17,098 nt of DNA from DATAVK01 sp036267755 (GCA_036267755.1 DATAVK010000095.1:1-17098); one strand, 5' to 3'; positions 1-8,277 are shown, numbered from the stretch's first letter. Program-made: numbers and translations. The notes: generated by a model from the sequence alone, not told the origin.

Positions 1-1002
1 TCAGGGGGTACGGCGGCGAGCGACCTCGGCCAGCACGATGCCGGCGGCGACCGAGGCGTTGAGCGACTCCACGTCGGAAACCAGCGGGATTCGGACGGTC
101 AGGTCGCAGGTCTGCGAGACCAGGCGCGAGAGCCCGCGACCCTCCGCGCCGACCACGAGCACGAGCGGCCCGGAGGCCAGCTCCAGCGCGTCGAGGTCGA
201 TCTCACCCTTGCCGTCGAGCCCGGCCACCATCAGCCCCGCCTCGGCGTACGAGATGAGGGTGCGGACCAGGTTCGTCACCCGGGCGACCGGCAGCCGCGC
301 GAGCGTGCCAGCGCTGGCCTTCCACGCGGCGGGCGTCACGCCGGCCGCGCGACGCTCCGGCAGGACCAGGCCGTGCGCTCCGAAGGCAGCGGCGGAGCGC
401 GCCACGGCGCCGACGTTGTGCGGATCGGTGACACCGTCGAGCGCCACGATCAGCGCTGGCGTCGTCGACTCCAGCGCCCGGCGCAGCAGGTCGCCGGCAT
501 CGGTGTAGTCGAAGGGCTTGACGACCAGCGCGACACCCTGGTGCTGCGGGCCGCCGGCAAGGCGGTCGAGCTCGGGCCGCTCCGCCGCGAGCACCGCGAT
601 GCCGTGGGCCACCGCGATCCGGCGGGCCTCGTCGATCCGGTCGTCACGCTCGACCCCTTGGGCGACGTACAGCGTGGTCGCCGGGATCGACGCGCGCAGG
701 GCCTCGACGACCGCGTTGCGGCCGGCGACCAGCCCATCGGCCGGCACACCGCGCCGCTGCCGCGACGGTGCTCCACCCGATCGACCACCCTGCGACGCAG
801 CCCCGCGAGACGTCGAGCCGCGAGACGTTGCACCGCGCGACGTCGTACCGCGCGCAGCCGTCGTACCCCGCGTTGCTGGCTTCGCCCGGCGAGCGGCCGG
901 ATGGCCGGTGCGCTCCGTCGCCTTGGGCGTGGCCTTCCGGCCTTCAAGCTTCTTGCGGCCGTGACCGCCGGTGCCCTTGTGGGGCCCCTTCTTCGGCGCC
1001 AT
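1..1002 (-). CDS. rlmB: 23S rRNA 2'-O-ribose methyltransferase, RlmB/TrmH (SpoU) family
   Basis: A 333-residue SPOUT methyltransferase that by family should 2'-O-methylate a guanosine of 23S rRNA (G2251 in E. coli) using S-adenosylmethionine. After a basic low-complexity N-terminus (about residues 1-85), the substrate-binding domain starts near LVAGRNAVVEAL (91-102). The knotted catalytic domain spans about 183-330. Its three motifs are visible: DPHNVGAVARS (193-203, with Asn196 and Arg202), VVGAEGRGL (283-291) and IPLVSDVESLNASVA (305-319, with Asn315). The ATG shares one base with the cysS stop (TGATG), so translation is probably coupled to cysS. The N-terminal extension is odd: it holds a run of five-residue RGTTS/RGATS-type repeats and is longer than in E. 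coli RlmB. Family assignment is secure; the exact target base is inferred from homologues and gene context. Confidence 0.93.
   Translation of the reverse strand: MAPKKGPHKGTGGHGRKKLEGRKATPKATERTGHPAARRAKPATRGTTAARGTTSRGATSRGSTSRGAASQGGRSGGAPSRQRRGVPADGLVAGRNAVVEALRASIPATTLYVAQGVERDDRIDEARRIAVAHGIAVLAAERPELDRLAGGPQHQGVALVVKPFDYTDAGDLLRRALESTTPALIVALDGVTDPHNVGAVARSAAAFGAHGLVLPERRAAGVTPAAWKASAGTLARLPVARVTNLVRTLISYAEAGLMVAGLDGKGEIDLDALELASGPLVLVVGAEGRGLSRLVSQTCDLTVRIPLVSDVESLNASVAAGIVLAEVARRRTP
787..873. repeat. 15-bp tandem repeats inside the rlmB N-terminus
   Basis: On the minus strand this stretch encodes about five consecutive degenerate pentapeptides of the form R-G-(T/A/S)-(T/A)-(S/A), RlmB residues about 44-72. 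Each unit is 15 bp, so length changes keep the reading frame. The repeats produce a flexible, positively charged, Ser/Thr/Gly-rich tail ahead of the folded enzyme. Similar basic tails often contact RNA, but no function can be shown here. Confidence 0.7.
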
Positions 1003-2378
1003 CAGCTCGGCACCCGCCAGCGCGGCCCATCGGGGGTGTCCTCGACGACGACCCCGGCATCGGCGAGCGCGTCACGGATCCGGTCGCTCTCCGCGAAGTC
1101 CTTGCGCTCGCGGGCGGCCTGCCGGGTCGCGAGCAGCGCCGGGACCAATGCGTCGACGACCGGCGCGAGCCCGCCGCCGGTCGCGGTCTCGAAGTCGCCC
1201 GGCCATAAGCCGAGCACCTTGGTCATCGCCGCGACGCGGGCCGCGGCGTCGGCCACGCCCGCGTCGTCACCGGAAGCGAGCGCGTTGTTGCCCCGGCGTA
1301 CCTCCTCGTGCAACACCCCGAGCGCGGGCGAGACCGCGAGGTCGTCGTCCATCGCGTTCGCGAATCCGGCGGGTACGGCGGCGTCGGCCGGCGGCTCGCC
1401 GGCGCGTTCGGCAGCGCGTTGCAGGAAACCTGCGATCCGCTCGTACGCAGCACCGGCCTCGATCACTCCCTCGGTCGACCACTCGCTCGGCGCCCGGTAG
1501 TGAGCCGAGGTGAGCGCGTAGCGCAGCGCAGGGGCTCCGTGTTCGGCCAGCAGGTCCGGCACGAAGATCGAGTTGCCGGTCGACTTGCTCATCTTGGTGC
1601 CGTTGGTCGTGAGCGTCCCGCCGTGCACCCAGTACCGCGCGAAGCCGTCACCGGCCGCGTTGGACTGGGCCAGCTCGTTCTCGTGATGCGGGAAGACCAG
1701 GTCGAGTCCGCCGCCGTGGATGTCGAACGTCGGGCCCAGGTAGCGGGTCGCCATCGCCGAGCACTCCAGGTGCCAGCCCGGCCGGCCCGGCCCCCACGGG
1801 GTCTCCCACGAGGGCTCGCCCGGCTTCGCCCCCTTCCACAGCGTGAAGTCCAGCGCGTCGCGCTTCGCGCCAGGCTCCTCGGTCGACTGCATCGCGTCGG
1901 GCCGCTGCCCGGACAGCTCGCCGTACGCCGGCCACGACCGGACGTCGAAGTAGACGTCACCGCCCGCCGCGTAGGCGTGACCGCCGTCGATGAGCCGCTG
2001 CATCAGCGTGACCATCTCGGTGACGTGGCCGGTGGCCCGGGGCTCGCCGGTCGGCGGGATCACGTTCAGCGAGCGGTACGCCTCGTCGAACTGTCGGGTC
2101 ACGCGAGTGGCCAGCGCCCACCACGGCTCACCGAGCTCCTCGGAGTTGCGGAGGATCTTGTCGTCGATGTCCGTGACGTTCTGGACCAGCTCGACGTCGT
2201 ACCCCTTGGTCGTCAGCCAGCGGCGCAGCAGGTCGATGCCCACCGAGGTCCGCATGTGCCCGATGTGGGGCGCGGACTGCACCGTCGGGCCGCAGACGTA
2301 GATCCCCACGACGCCATCGCGCAGCGGCGCGAAGTCGCGGACCGCGCGGGTCCGGGTGTCGTAGAGGCGCAAGGACAT
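1002..2378 (-). CDS. cysS: Cysteinyl-tRNA synthetase
   Basis: A 458-residue class I aminoacyl-tRNA synthetase that charges tRNA-Cys with cysteine in the cytoplasm. Length matches the family. The HIGH signature is at 38-41 (HIGH) and the KMSKS loop at 262-266. The zinc ligands that read cysteine are present: Cys29 (VCGPTV), Cys206 (WHLECSAM), His231 and Glu235 (HHENE). The start at 2378 gives the standard N-terminus MSLRLYDTRT; a longer open frame reaching 2675 runs over the thiolase 3' end and is not needed. A TAGGCT hexamer lies 7 nt before the ATG, so the gene may have its own leaderless promoter in the 29-bp gap after the thiolase. The stop overlaps the rlmB start by one base. The editing-free cytoplasmic enzyme is clear; the paralogue MshC (mycothiol ligase) is less likely given the rlmB/ispF context. 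Confidence 0.95.
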   Translation of the reverse strand: MSLRLYDTRTRAVRDFAPLRDGVVGIYVCGPTVQSAPHIGHMRTSVGIDLLRRWLTTKGYDVELVQNVTDIDDKILRNSEELGEPWWALATRVTRQFDEAYRSLNVIPPTGEPRATGHVTEMVTLMQRLIDGGHAYAAGGDVYFDVRSWPAYGELSGQRPDAMQSTEEPGAKRDALDFTLWKGAKPGEPSWETPWGPGRPGWHLECSAMATRYLGPTFDIHGGGLDLVFPHHENELAQSNAAGDGFARYWVHGGTLTTNGTKMSKSTGNSIFVPDLLAEHGAPALRYALTSAHYRAPSEWSTEGVIEAGAAYERIAGFLQRAAERAGEPPADAAVPAGFANAMDDDLAVSPALGVLHEEVRRGNNALASGDDAGVADAAARVAAMTKVLGLWPGDFETATGGGLAPVVDALVPALLATRQAARERKDFAESDRIRDALADAGVVVEDTPDGPRWRVPS

Positions 2379-2385
2379 GCCGGAC

Positions 2386-2391
2386 AGCCTA
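2386..2391 (-). promoter_or_regulatory. Putative -10 element of cysS (leaderless)
   Basis: TAGGCT on the minus strand fits the actinobacterial TAnnnT -10 pattern. Exactly 7 nt separate it from the cysS ATG, which would place the transcription start on the A of the start codon. No clear -35 is seen and no Shine-Dalgarno precedes the gene. Confidence 0.5.
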
Positions 2392-2407
2392 GTGAGAGCG
2401 GCCGGGC

Positions 2408-3604
<1,197 letters not shown>

Positions 3605-3610
3605 CACTTC

Positions 3611-3616
3611 ATTGTG
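3611..3616 (-). promoter_or_regulatory. Putative -10 element of the thiolase gene
   Basis: CACAAT on the minus strand matches TATAAT at four of six positions and stands 6 nt before ATG 3604. That geometry suits a leaderless transcript. No -35 is recognised. Confidence 0.35.
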
Positions 3617-3648
3617 CGGGTTGCGCTCAGCGCGGCGAGCAGGAGGAG

Positions 3649-4161
3649 TTAACGGGGTACGACGAGAGCCGTGGCGATCGCGGCGAGGCCTTCGCCGCGG
3701 CCGGTCATGCCGAGGCCGTCCGTCGTCGTCGCGGACAGCGAGACCGGGGCGCCGATCGCCGCGGACATCGCGGTCTGCGCGTCGATCCGCCGGTGCGCCA
3801 GCTTCGGCCGTTCGCCGATCAGCTGGACCGCGACGTTGACGATCGCCCAGCCGTGCGAACCCAGCCGGCGCGCGGTCTCGGCCAGCAGGCTCGCGCCGCT
3901 CGCTCCGGCCCAGTTCGGATCCGCGGTCCCGAACTCGCTGCCGAGGTCGCCGAGACCGGCGGCGGACAGCAACGCGTCGCAGACCGAGTGCGCGACGACG
4001 TCGCCGTCGGAGTGACCAGCGAGCCCGGGCTCCCCGGGCCAGCCGAGGCAGGCCAGCGCGAGCGGCACGGAGTCGTCGAAGGGATGGACATCGACGCCGA
4101 TGCCGATCCGCGGCAGGTCGGGCAACCCCTCGGTGAGCGGTACGACGTCGTCAGCGCTCAT
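3649..4161 (-). CDS. ispF: 2-C-methyl-D-erythritol 2,4-cyclodiphosphate synthase
   Basis: A 170-residue enzyme of the MEP isoprenoid pathway that cyclises CDP-methylerythritol phosphate to MEcPP with loss of CMP. The metal-site motif GIGVDVHPF supplies Asp24 and His26; His58 in GDVVAHSVCDALL is the third ligand. His50-Ser51-Asp52 (GHSDGD) and the C-terminal TTTDGLGMTGRGEG segment are also typical. A 17-residue N-terminal extension makes it slightly longer than E. coli IspF. Its ATG overlaps the stop of the upstream PIN/TRAM gene by four bases (ATGA), so the two are probably coupled. The usual upstream partner ispD is not in this window, neither separate nor fused. Confidence 0.95.
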   Translation of the reverse strand: MSADDVVPLTEGLPDLPRIGIGVDVHPFDDSVPLALACLGWPGEPGLAGHSDGDVVAHSVCDALLSAAGLGDLGSEFGTADPNWAGASGASLLAETARRLGSHGWAIVNVAVQLIGERPKLAHRRIDAQTAMSAAIGAPVSLSATTTDGLGMTGRGEGLAAIATALVVPR

Positions 4162-5279
4162 GCACCAGCGCCCGACGAGGCAACGGCACCAGGTACGACG
4201 GCGACCTGGCCGAAGACGAGCCGGCCGTTCGCGGTGATGACGACGCTGGTGACGCGCACGGTCACATCCTTGTTGATCAGCCCCCGCGCGCGCTCCACAA
4301 CCACCATGGTGCCGTCATCGAGGTACCCGACGCCCTGACCGGCTTCCCGGCCCGGCTTGATCAGCTGGACGACGACGTCCTCGCCGACCACGACCGGCGG
4401 CCGCAGCGCCAGTGACAGCGAGTGCAGGTTCAGCACCTGGACACCAGCGAGCGCCGCGACCTTGGCGAGGTTCGTGTCGAGGGTGAGCAGCGAGTGGTCC
4501 TCGTCCAAGCACACCCGGATCAGCTTGGCGTCGACGTCCCGGACCTCGGGATGCGAGTCGGGGACGACATCGAGATCGATCGGCGGCTCGCGACGCAGCG
4601 CCTCGAGCAGTTCCAGGCCGCGCCGGCCGCGGGCCCGCCGGTTCGGCTCGGCGGAGTCAGCGAGGTGCTGCAGCTCCTCGAGGACCGGCTGGATCACCAG
4701 CATGGTGCAGTGCAGGAAGCCGGCGCGGACGACGTCGAGCACCCGCGCGTCGACCGCGACCGAGGTGTCGACGACGACGGAGACCGGGGGCGGACGACGC
4801 GGGCCGACACCCGCGCTCTGACCGAACAGCGCGAGCATGCCGTCACGCTTGGCCGCACCCACCCGGAATCCGAAGTAGCCGAGCAGCAGGACGAGGATCG
4901 CGAAGACGGGCAACGCGATGATGGTGTTGGGGATCAGGAAGAACGGCCAGCCCAGACCGGCTCCCACGACCACACCGGCGACGGCTCCGAACCCGCCCGC
5001 GACCAGGGTGTCGGCGGAGACGTCACGCAACGCGACCACGGTCCGGTCAGCGGTGGCAGCAGCGCTGCGACCGAACATTCCGCCGATGACATAGCCGAGC
5101 CCGCTGCCGACGATGACCCCGAGCGCCGTACCGCCGAAGGCTCCCAGCACCTGCTGGTCTCCGTGCTGTGCCGACGCGTGTCCGAGCTGAAAGCCGACCT
5201 CAGCGAAGAACAGGACAGTCAGCAGTCGGAGCAACTCGATCACGCCGCGTGGGGCGCGGCTCGAGCGCGAGTAGATCAT
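4158..5279 (-). CDS. Membrane protein with PIN and TRAM domains
   Basis: A 373-residue protein of the YacL-like PIN/TRAM family. Four hydrophobic segments come first (about 12-32, 45-70, 91-117 and 119-141), so it should be anchored in the membrane. A PIN nuclease-like domain follows (about 166-285), with acidic residues in the expected places: Asp171 (VVVDTS), Glu201/Glu202 (VLEEL), Asp248/Asp250 (RDVDAKL) and Asp268 (LLTLDTN). A TRAM domain (about 299-358) suggests RNA contact. A membrane-bound ribonuclease is the family-based inference; no substrate is known. The start at 5279 gives MIYSRSS and removes an implausible Arg-rich stretch that overlaps carD. It lies 32 bp after carD and overlaps ispF by four bases, in the slot where ispD is often found. 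Confidence 0.9.
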   Translation of the reverse strand: MIYSRSSRAPRGVIELLRLLTVLFFAEVGFQLGHASAQHGDQQVLGAFGGTALGVIVGSGLGYVIGGMFGRSAAATADRTVVALRDVSADTLVAGGFGAVAGVVVGAGLGWPFFLIPNTIIALPVFAILVLLLGYFGFRVGAAKRDGMLALFGQSAGVGPRRPPPVSVVVDTSVAVDARVLDVVRAGFLHCTMLVIQPVLEELQHLADSAEPNRRARGRRGLELLEALRREPPIDLDVVPDSHPEVRDVDAKLIRVCLDEDHSLLTLDTNLAKVAALAGVQVLNLHSLSLALRPPVVVGEDVVVQLIKPGREAGQGVGYLDDGTMVVVERARGLINKDVTVRVTSVVITANGRLVFGQVAVVPGAVASSGAGA

Positions 5280-5311
5280 CCCCGTGTCGTCGGCATGATC
5301 GGCGCCGAACT

Positions 5312-5794
5312 TCAGGCGCCGAGAACCTCGTCGAGCAGCACCTCGGCCTTGTCCTCGTTGGTGCCTTCGGCTAGGGCGAGCTCGCTCACCAGGATCTGCC
5401 GGGCCTTCGCCAGCATCCGCTTCTCGCCGGCGGACAGGCCGCGCTCGCGGTCGCGACGCCACAGGTCACGCACGACCTCGGAGACCTTGTTGACGTCTCC
5501 GGACGCGATCTTCTCGACGTTGGCCTTGTACCGGCGGGACCAGTTGGTCGGCTCTTCGGTGTGCGGGGCACGCAGGATGTCGAAGACGCGCTCGAGGCCG
5601 TCGGCCCCGACGACGTCGCGAACACCGACGTACTCGGCATTGTCGGCGGGCACTCGCACTGTCAGATCACCCTGAGCGACCTTCAGCACCAGGTAGGCCT
5701 TTTCGACGCCTTTAATGGTGCGGGTCTCGATGGCCTCGATAAGCGCGGCCCCGTGGTGCGGGTAGACCACCGTCTCGCCAACCGTGAACGTCAT
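5312..5794 (-). CDS. carD: CarD-family RNA polymerase-binding transcription regulator
   Basis: A 160-residue global regulator that binds RNA polymerase beta and stabilises the open complex at rRNA and other promoters. The N-terminal RNAP-interaction domain begins TFTVGETVVYPHHGAALIEA. Residues matching those studied in Mycobacterium tuberculosis CarD are present: Arg25 and Arg47 for the polymerase contact and Trp85 (PTNWSRRYK), the minor-groove wedge. The helical C-terminal domain follows, with RDLWRRDRERGLSAGEKRMLAKARQ. Length matches the family. A good Shine-Dalgarno (AAGGGG) lies about 10 nt before the ATG and a TAGGAT -10-like hexamer lies 27 nt upstream, so this gene has a short leader. 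It heads the minus-strand block towards ispF. Confidence 0.97.
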   Translation of the reverse strand: MTFTVGETVVYPHHGAALIEAIETRTIKGVEKAYLVLKVAQGDLTVRVPADNAEYVGVRDVVGADGLERVFDILRAPHTEEPTNWSRRYKANVEKIASGDVNKVSEVVRDLWRRDRERGLSAGEKRMLAKARQILVSELALAEGTNEDKAEVLLDEVLGA

Positions 5795-5821
5795 GCGCGT
5801 TGTTCCCCTTCCGATTAGCCC

Positions 5822-5827
5822 ATCCTA
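5822..5827 (-). promoter_or_regulatory. Putative -10 element of carD
   Basis: TAGGAT on the minus strand fits the actinobacterial -10 consensus. The predicted start gives a leader of roughly 20 nt that contains the GGAAGGGG Shine-Dalgarno before the carD ATG. The -35 region is not recognisable. Confidence 0.45.
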
Positions 5828-5966
5828 CCATGCACCACCGACCCGACGACCGACGAGCCGGACGCAAAACCGCAGGTCAGAGCCATTTTAGCCGCCACGA
5901 TGGGTCTTGACAGGACGCGCCCGGCGTGCTTGTAGAACTCCGGTTTCGATCCGCGCCGGATCGGCG

Positions 5967-5972
5967 CATACT
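5967..5972 (+). promoter_or_regulatory. Putative -10 element for the 5979 membrane protein
   Basis: CATACT matches TATAAT at four of six positions and lies 6 nt before the ATG, consistent with a leaderless start. A perfect TTGACA at 5907-5912 is too far upstream to pair with it; it could serve a second promoter with a weak hexamer near 5931-5938. Confidence 0.35.
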
Positions 5973-5978
5973 GACGGT

Positions 5979-6737
5979 ATGCCGGACGACGACGACCGTC
6001 CGAGCGACGCCTCGAGCGCCGCGGACCCTTCCTGGGCCGAAGTGACCGTTCCGGACACCATCGCCGAGCTCGTCGCCGACATCGAGGCCTACCACCGCGA
6101 GGTACGACGGAACCGCCGCCGAGCCCGCCGCCAGCGGCTCATGTCGCGCCCCGGCGTCCTGCCGTTGTCCATCGTTTCGGTCGCTCTCGTGCTCACCGGC
6201 ATCGTCGCCACGTTGCTCACCGTGCTGGCTCCCTCGCGGAGCAACACCACGGTCAAGCCGCTCCCGCTCGCCACCGGGACCACGGCCCCGCCGGGCGACA
6301 GGGGCGGCATCCTGCCCCGGGTGACACTCGCCGCCGCGGAGGGCCAGGCGGTCTTGTCCACCGCGCTCCGGCCCTCGGTCGTCGCCCTGGTGCCAGTGGC
6401 GTGCGACACGGTGATCGACTGCAACACAGTGCTCAACCAGCTGGCTGGCCAAGCCGACGAGGTTGGCTACCCGCTCGACGTCGTCGTCCCCTCGATGCCT
6501 GAGGCGGGTCCGATCAAGACAGCAGTGACGACCGGCAAGCCACGAGTGCTGGTCGACACGCACACCCCGGCGGATCCGGACGAGTCGCTCTACGCACTCT
6601 CGAACGCCAAGGGCCTCACCGTCCTTTTGGTGCGGCGGAACGGGGTGATCGCCGACAGGTTCACGAACGTCACCGGTGCGCTCCCGTCGATCAACGGCGA
6701 GCTCGTCGACATGAGCCAGCCGCAGGCCAGCCGCTGA
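5979..6737 (+). CDS. Single-pass membrane protein with possible extracytoplasmic thioredoxin-like domain
   Basis: A 252-residue protein I do not recognise at family level. It has an acidic N-terminus (MPDDDDRPSD), a short helix, a strongly basic stretch (REVRRNRRRARRQRL, 40-54) and one membrane span (about 60-83). The basic cluster on the N-side predicts cytoplasmic N-terminus and an external C-terminal domain. After a Pro/Thr-rich linker, that domain (about 118-238) has the alternating strand/helix pattern of thioredoxin-like folds: VVALVPVACD, then a CX5C pair (Cys142, Cys148), LDVVVPS, RVLVD and LTVLLVRRNGVIADRF. The thioredoxin fold is inference. The ATG at 5979 is chosen over an upstream TTG at 5907 because a CATACT -10-like hexamer sits 6 nt before it. 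The UbiA gene follows after 6 bp. Confidence 0.8.
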   Translation: MPDDDDRPSDASSAADPSWAEVTVPDTIAELVADIEAYHREVRRNRRRARRQRLMSRPGVLPLSIVSVALVLTGIVATLLTVLAPSRSNTTVKPLPLATGTTAPPGDRGGILPRVTLAAAEGQAVLSTALRPSVVALVPVACDTVIDCNTVLNQLAGQADEVGYPLDVVVPSMPEAGPIKTAVTTGKPRVLVDTHTPADPDESLYALSNAKGLTVLLVRRNGVIADRFTNVTGALPSINGELVDMSQPQASR

Positions 6738-6743
6738 GCCTGG

Positions 6744-7580
6744 TTGCCGACTTCTCCGTTGCTCGGCCTGGTCCGGGCCACCCATCCGTTGCCGGCCGTC
6801 GCCGTCACCGCGTTCTTCAGCGCGACGGCGCTAGCTGCCGGGCTGAGCGGCGGCCGCACCGCGCTGCTCGCCGCCGCGGTGCTCTGTGGCCAGCTGTCGG
6901 TCGGCTGGTGCAACGACGCGATCGACGCGCCGCTGGACATCCGGGCCGCCCGCCCCGACAAGCCGATCGCGATCGGCCAGGTCTCGCGGCGCGTGGTCGC
7001 GATCGCTGCCGGGACGGCGCTGGTCGCTGACGTCCCGCTCTCGCTGGCGCTGGGCTGGCGGCCCGGCGTCGCACATCTCGTGGCCGTCGGGTCCGCCTGG
7101 TCTTACGACCTGGGCCTGAAGCGGACCGTGGCGAGCGTCCTCCCGTACGCCGTGTCCTTCGGGCTGGTGCCGGTGATCGTCGCGGCGACGCTTCCCGGCT
7201 CGCCCCGCGCCCGGGTGGCGCTCATCGGGGCGGGTGTCGCGTGCGGGATCGCTGCGCACTTCGCCAACACTGTCGGCGACACCGAGGAGGACGCGCTGAC
7301 CGGCGTCCGTGGCCTGCCGCAACGGATCGGCCCCCGGCGGTCGACGCTCGTCGCGGGAGCCATGGTCGTGGTTGCCGGCGTACTGGTCCTCGTCGCGGTC
7401 GGCGCCCGGCCGCTGCCGATCGTGGCGCTCGCCGCCGACGTGGTGCTCGCGGCCGCGTTGCCGGCTGTTCTTCGGGTGCCCGGATCACGGCGGCTGGCGT
7501 TCCGGCTGGTCCTCGTGGCGGTCGCGGTCCTGGTGGTCACGTTCGTCGTGGCGGGTGGCTCCCACCTCACAGCGTCATAG
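6744..7580 (+). CDS. UbiA-family prenyltransferase
   Basis: A 278-residue polytopic membrane protein of the UbiA superfamily, which transfers an isoprenyl group from a diphosphate donor to an acceptor in the membrane. The first Asp-rich motif is NDAIDAPLD (Asn57, Asp58, Asp61, Asp65) and the second is DTEED (Asp179, Asp183); both bind the Mg-diphosphate. YDLGLKRT (121-128) between them is also typical. About eight hydrophobic segments are visible. The start is taken as TTG 6744, 6 bp after the preceding gene; TTG 6759 in the same frame is an alternative, and there is no strong Shine-Dalgarno. It is not obviously menA, ubiA or ctaB, and the acceptor is unknown. Close spacing suggests one transcript with the upstream membrane protein. 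Confidence 0.87.
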   Translation: MPTSPLLGLVRATHPLPAVAVTAFFSATALAAGLSGGRTALLAAAVLCGQLSVGWCNDAIDAPLDIRAARPDKPIAIGQVSRRVVAIAAGTALVADVPLSLALGWRPGVAHLVAVGSAWSYDLGLKRTVASVLPYAVSFGLVPVIVAATLPGSPRARVALIGAGVACGIAAHFANTVGDTEEDALTGVRGLPQRIGPRRSTLVAGAMVVVAGVLVLVAVGARPLPIVALAADVVLAAALPAVLRVPGSRRLAFRLVLVAVAVLVVTFVVAGGSHLTAS

Positions 7581-7591
7581 TCGCCGGTCGC

Positions 7592-7597
7592 TACGCT
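7592..7597 (+). promoter_or_regulatory. Possible -10 element before the PCuAC-like lipoprotein gene
   Basis: TACGCT fits TAnnnT and lies in the 67-bp gap after the UbiA gene. It would give a leader of about 45 nt. No -35 is evident, so this is weak. Confidence 0.25.
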
Positions 7598-7647
7598 GAC
7601 CCGACCGATCCCCGCCGCCGAGCCGGCGACCGCCGAGGAGAGACAAC

Positions 7648-8262
7648 GTGATCCAGCGCCGCGCCCTGATCGGCGTCGTTCTCGTCGCCGCGATCCCGGT
7701 GCTGTCCGGCTGCGGCCTCGAGGTCAAGGACGAGACGAGCAAGGAGACGAGCCCGGTCCAGGCGAGGGATCTGTCGATCGGCGCGATCGATGTACGAGAT
7801 GCGTTCGTCACCTACGACACGACGACCGGGCCGAGCGGCGCCACCAGCGAGAACCCGTTGCCGCTGGCGACGTCCATCTCGGGAACCGCCACGGGCTATC
7901 TCGTCGTCACGCTGGTCAATGGCGCAACCAAGCCGGACACGCTGGTCAGCGTCACGTCACCGGTCGGCTCCATCAACTCGACCGAGGTGTCCAACACGCA
8001 GCTGCTTCCCGGCGTCCCCGTCGCGTTCGGCGCCCCGGAGACCGCAGGCACCGGGCCGATGCTGACGATCGCGGAGGCCACTCCCGCGAAGCAGGGCACC
8101 AACGTGCCGGTCACCTTCACGTTCGCCAACGCCGGTTCCCAGACGATTCCGGTGCCGGTGGTGGAGTCCGATGACATCTCGACGGTCCCGACCCAGGCCG
8201 TGCCGACGCCGACCACGACGGAGACGTTGCCGTCGGAGGGCTTGCAGCCCGCGCCTGACTAG
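7648..8262 (+). CDS. Lipoprotein resembling PCuAC/DUF461 copper chaperones, without copper ligands
   Basis: A 204-residue predicted lipoprotein. The signal sequence ends in a lipobox LSGC (19-22), so Cys22 should be lipidated and the protein anchored outside the membrane. The core (about 60-160) is an all-beta region; GYLVVTLVNGATKPDTLVSVTSPV strongly recalls the PCu(A)C core pattern of a strand followed by D-x-L-V-x-V-x-S-P. PCuAC proteins bind copper through conserved His and Met, but this protein has no histidine at all and only one internal methionine, so copper binding by that site is unlikely. The C-terminus is Pro/Thr/Glu-rich and disordered. The GTG start is supported by the Shine-Dalgarno AGGAG at 7636-7640. 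Family placement is moderate. Confidence 0.82.
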   Translation: MIQRRALIGVVLVAAIPVLSGCGLEVKDETSKETSPVQARDLSIGAIDVRDAFVTYDTTTGPSGATSENPLPLATSISGTATGYLVVTLVNGATKPDTLVSVTSPVGSINSTEVSNTQLLPGVPVAFGAPETAGTGPMLTIAEATPAKQGTNVPVTFTFANAGSQTIPVPVVESDDISTVPTQAVPTPTTTETLPSEGLQPAPD

Positions 8263-8277
8263 CCGGACACCTTCCGG
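8263..8277. terminator. Possible bidirectional hairpin between convergent genes
   Basis: The whole 15-bp gap between the lipoprotein stop and the gpmA stop is a perfect inverted repeat: CCGGA, loop CACCT, TCCGG, extendable by one G.T pair. It could end transcription from both sides, but the stem is short and no U-tract follows. Confidence 0.35.

Noticed and set aside
373..1500. Long plus-strand open frame antisense to rlmB and cysS
   Set aside because: It overlaps two well-supported genes, has Arg/Pro/Ala-rich composition typical of antisense frames in G+C-rich DNA, and no domain.
5280..5462. N-terminal extension of the PIN/TRAM protein to 5462
   Set aside because: It lies inside carD, is Arg-rich, and the family begins with the hydrophobic segment after 5279.
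4422..5675. Plus-strand open frame antisense to the PIN/TRAM gene and carD
   Set aside because: It is rich in Asp/Glu/Arg/Gln repeats from codon complementarity and overlaps two conserved genes.
5907..5978. TTG start at 5907 for the 5979 membrane protein, and TTGACA at 5907-5912 as its -35
   Set aside because: The extra residues look non-coding, and TTGACA is not at a workable distance from the -10-like hexamer next to the ATG.
5877..6785. Minus-strand open frame antisense to the 5979 membrane protein
   Set aside because: It is composed of Arg/Gly/Asp/Val/His-rich shadow sequence; the plus frame has a membrane span and a sensible start.
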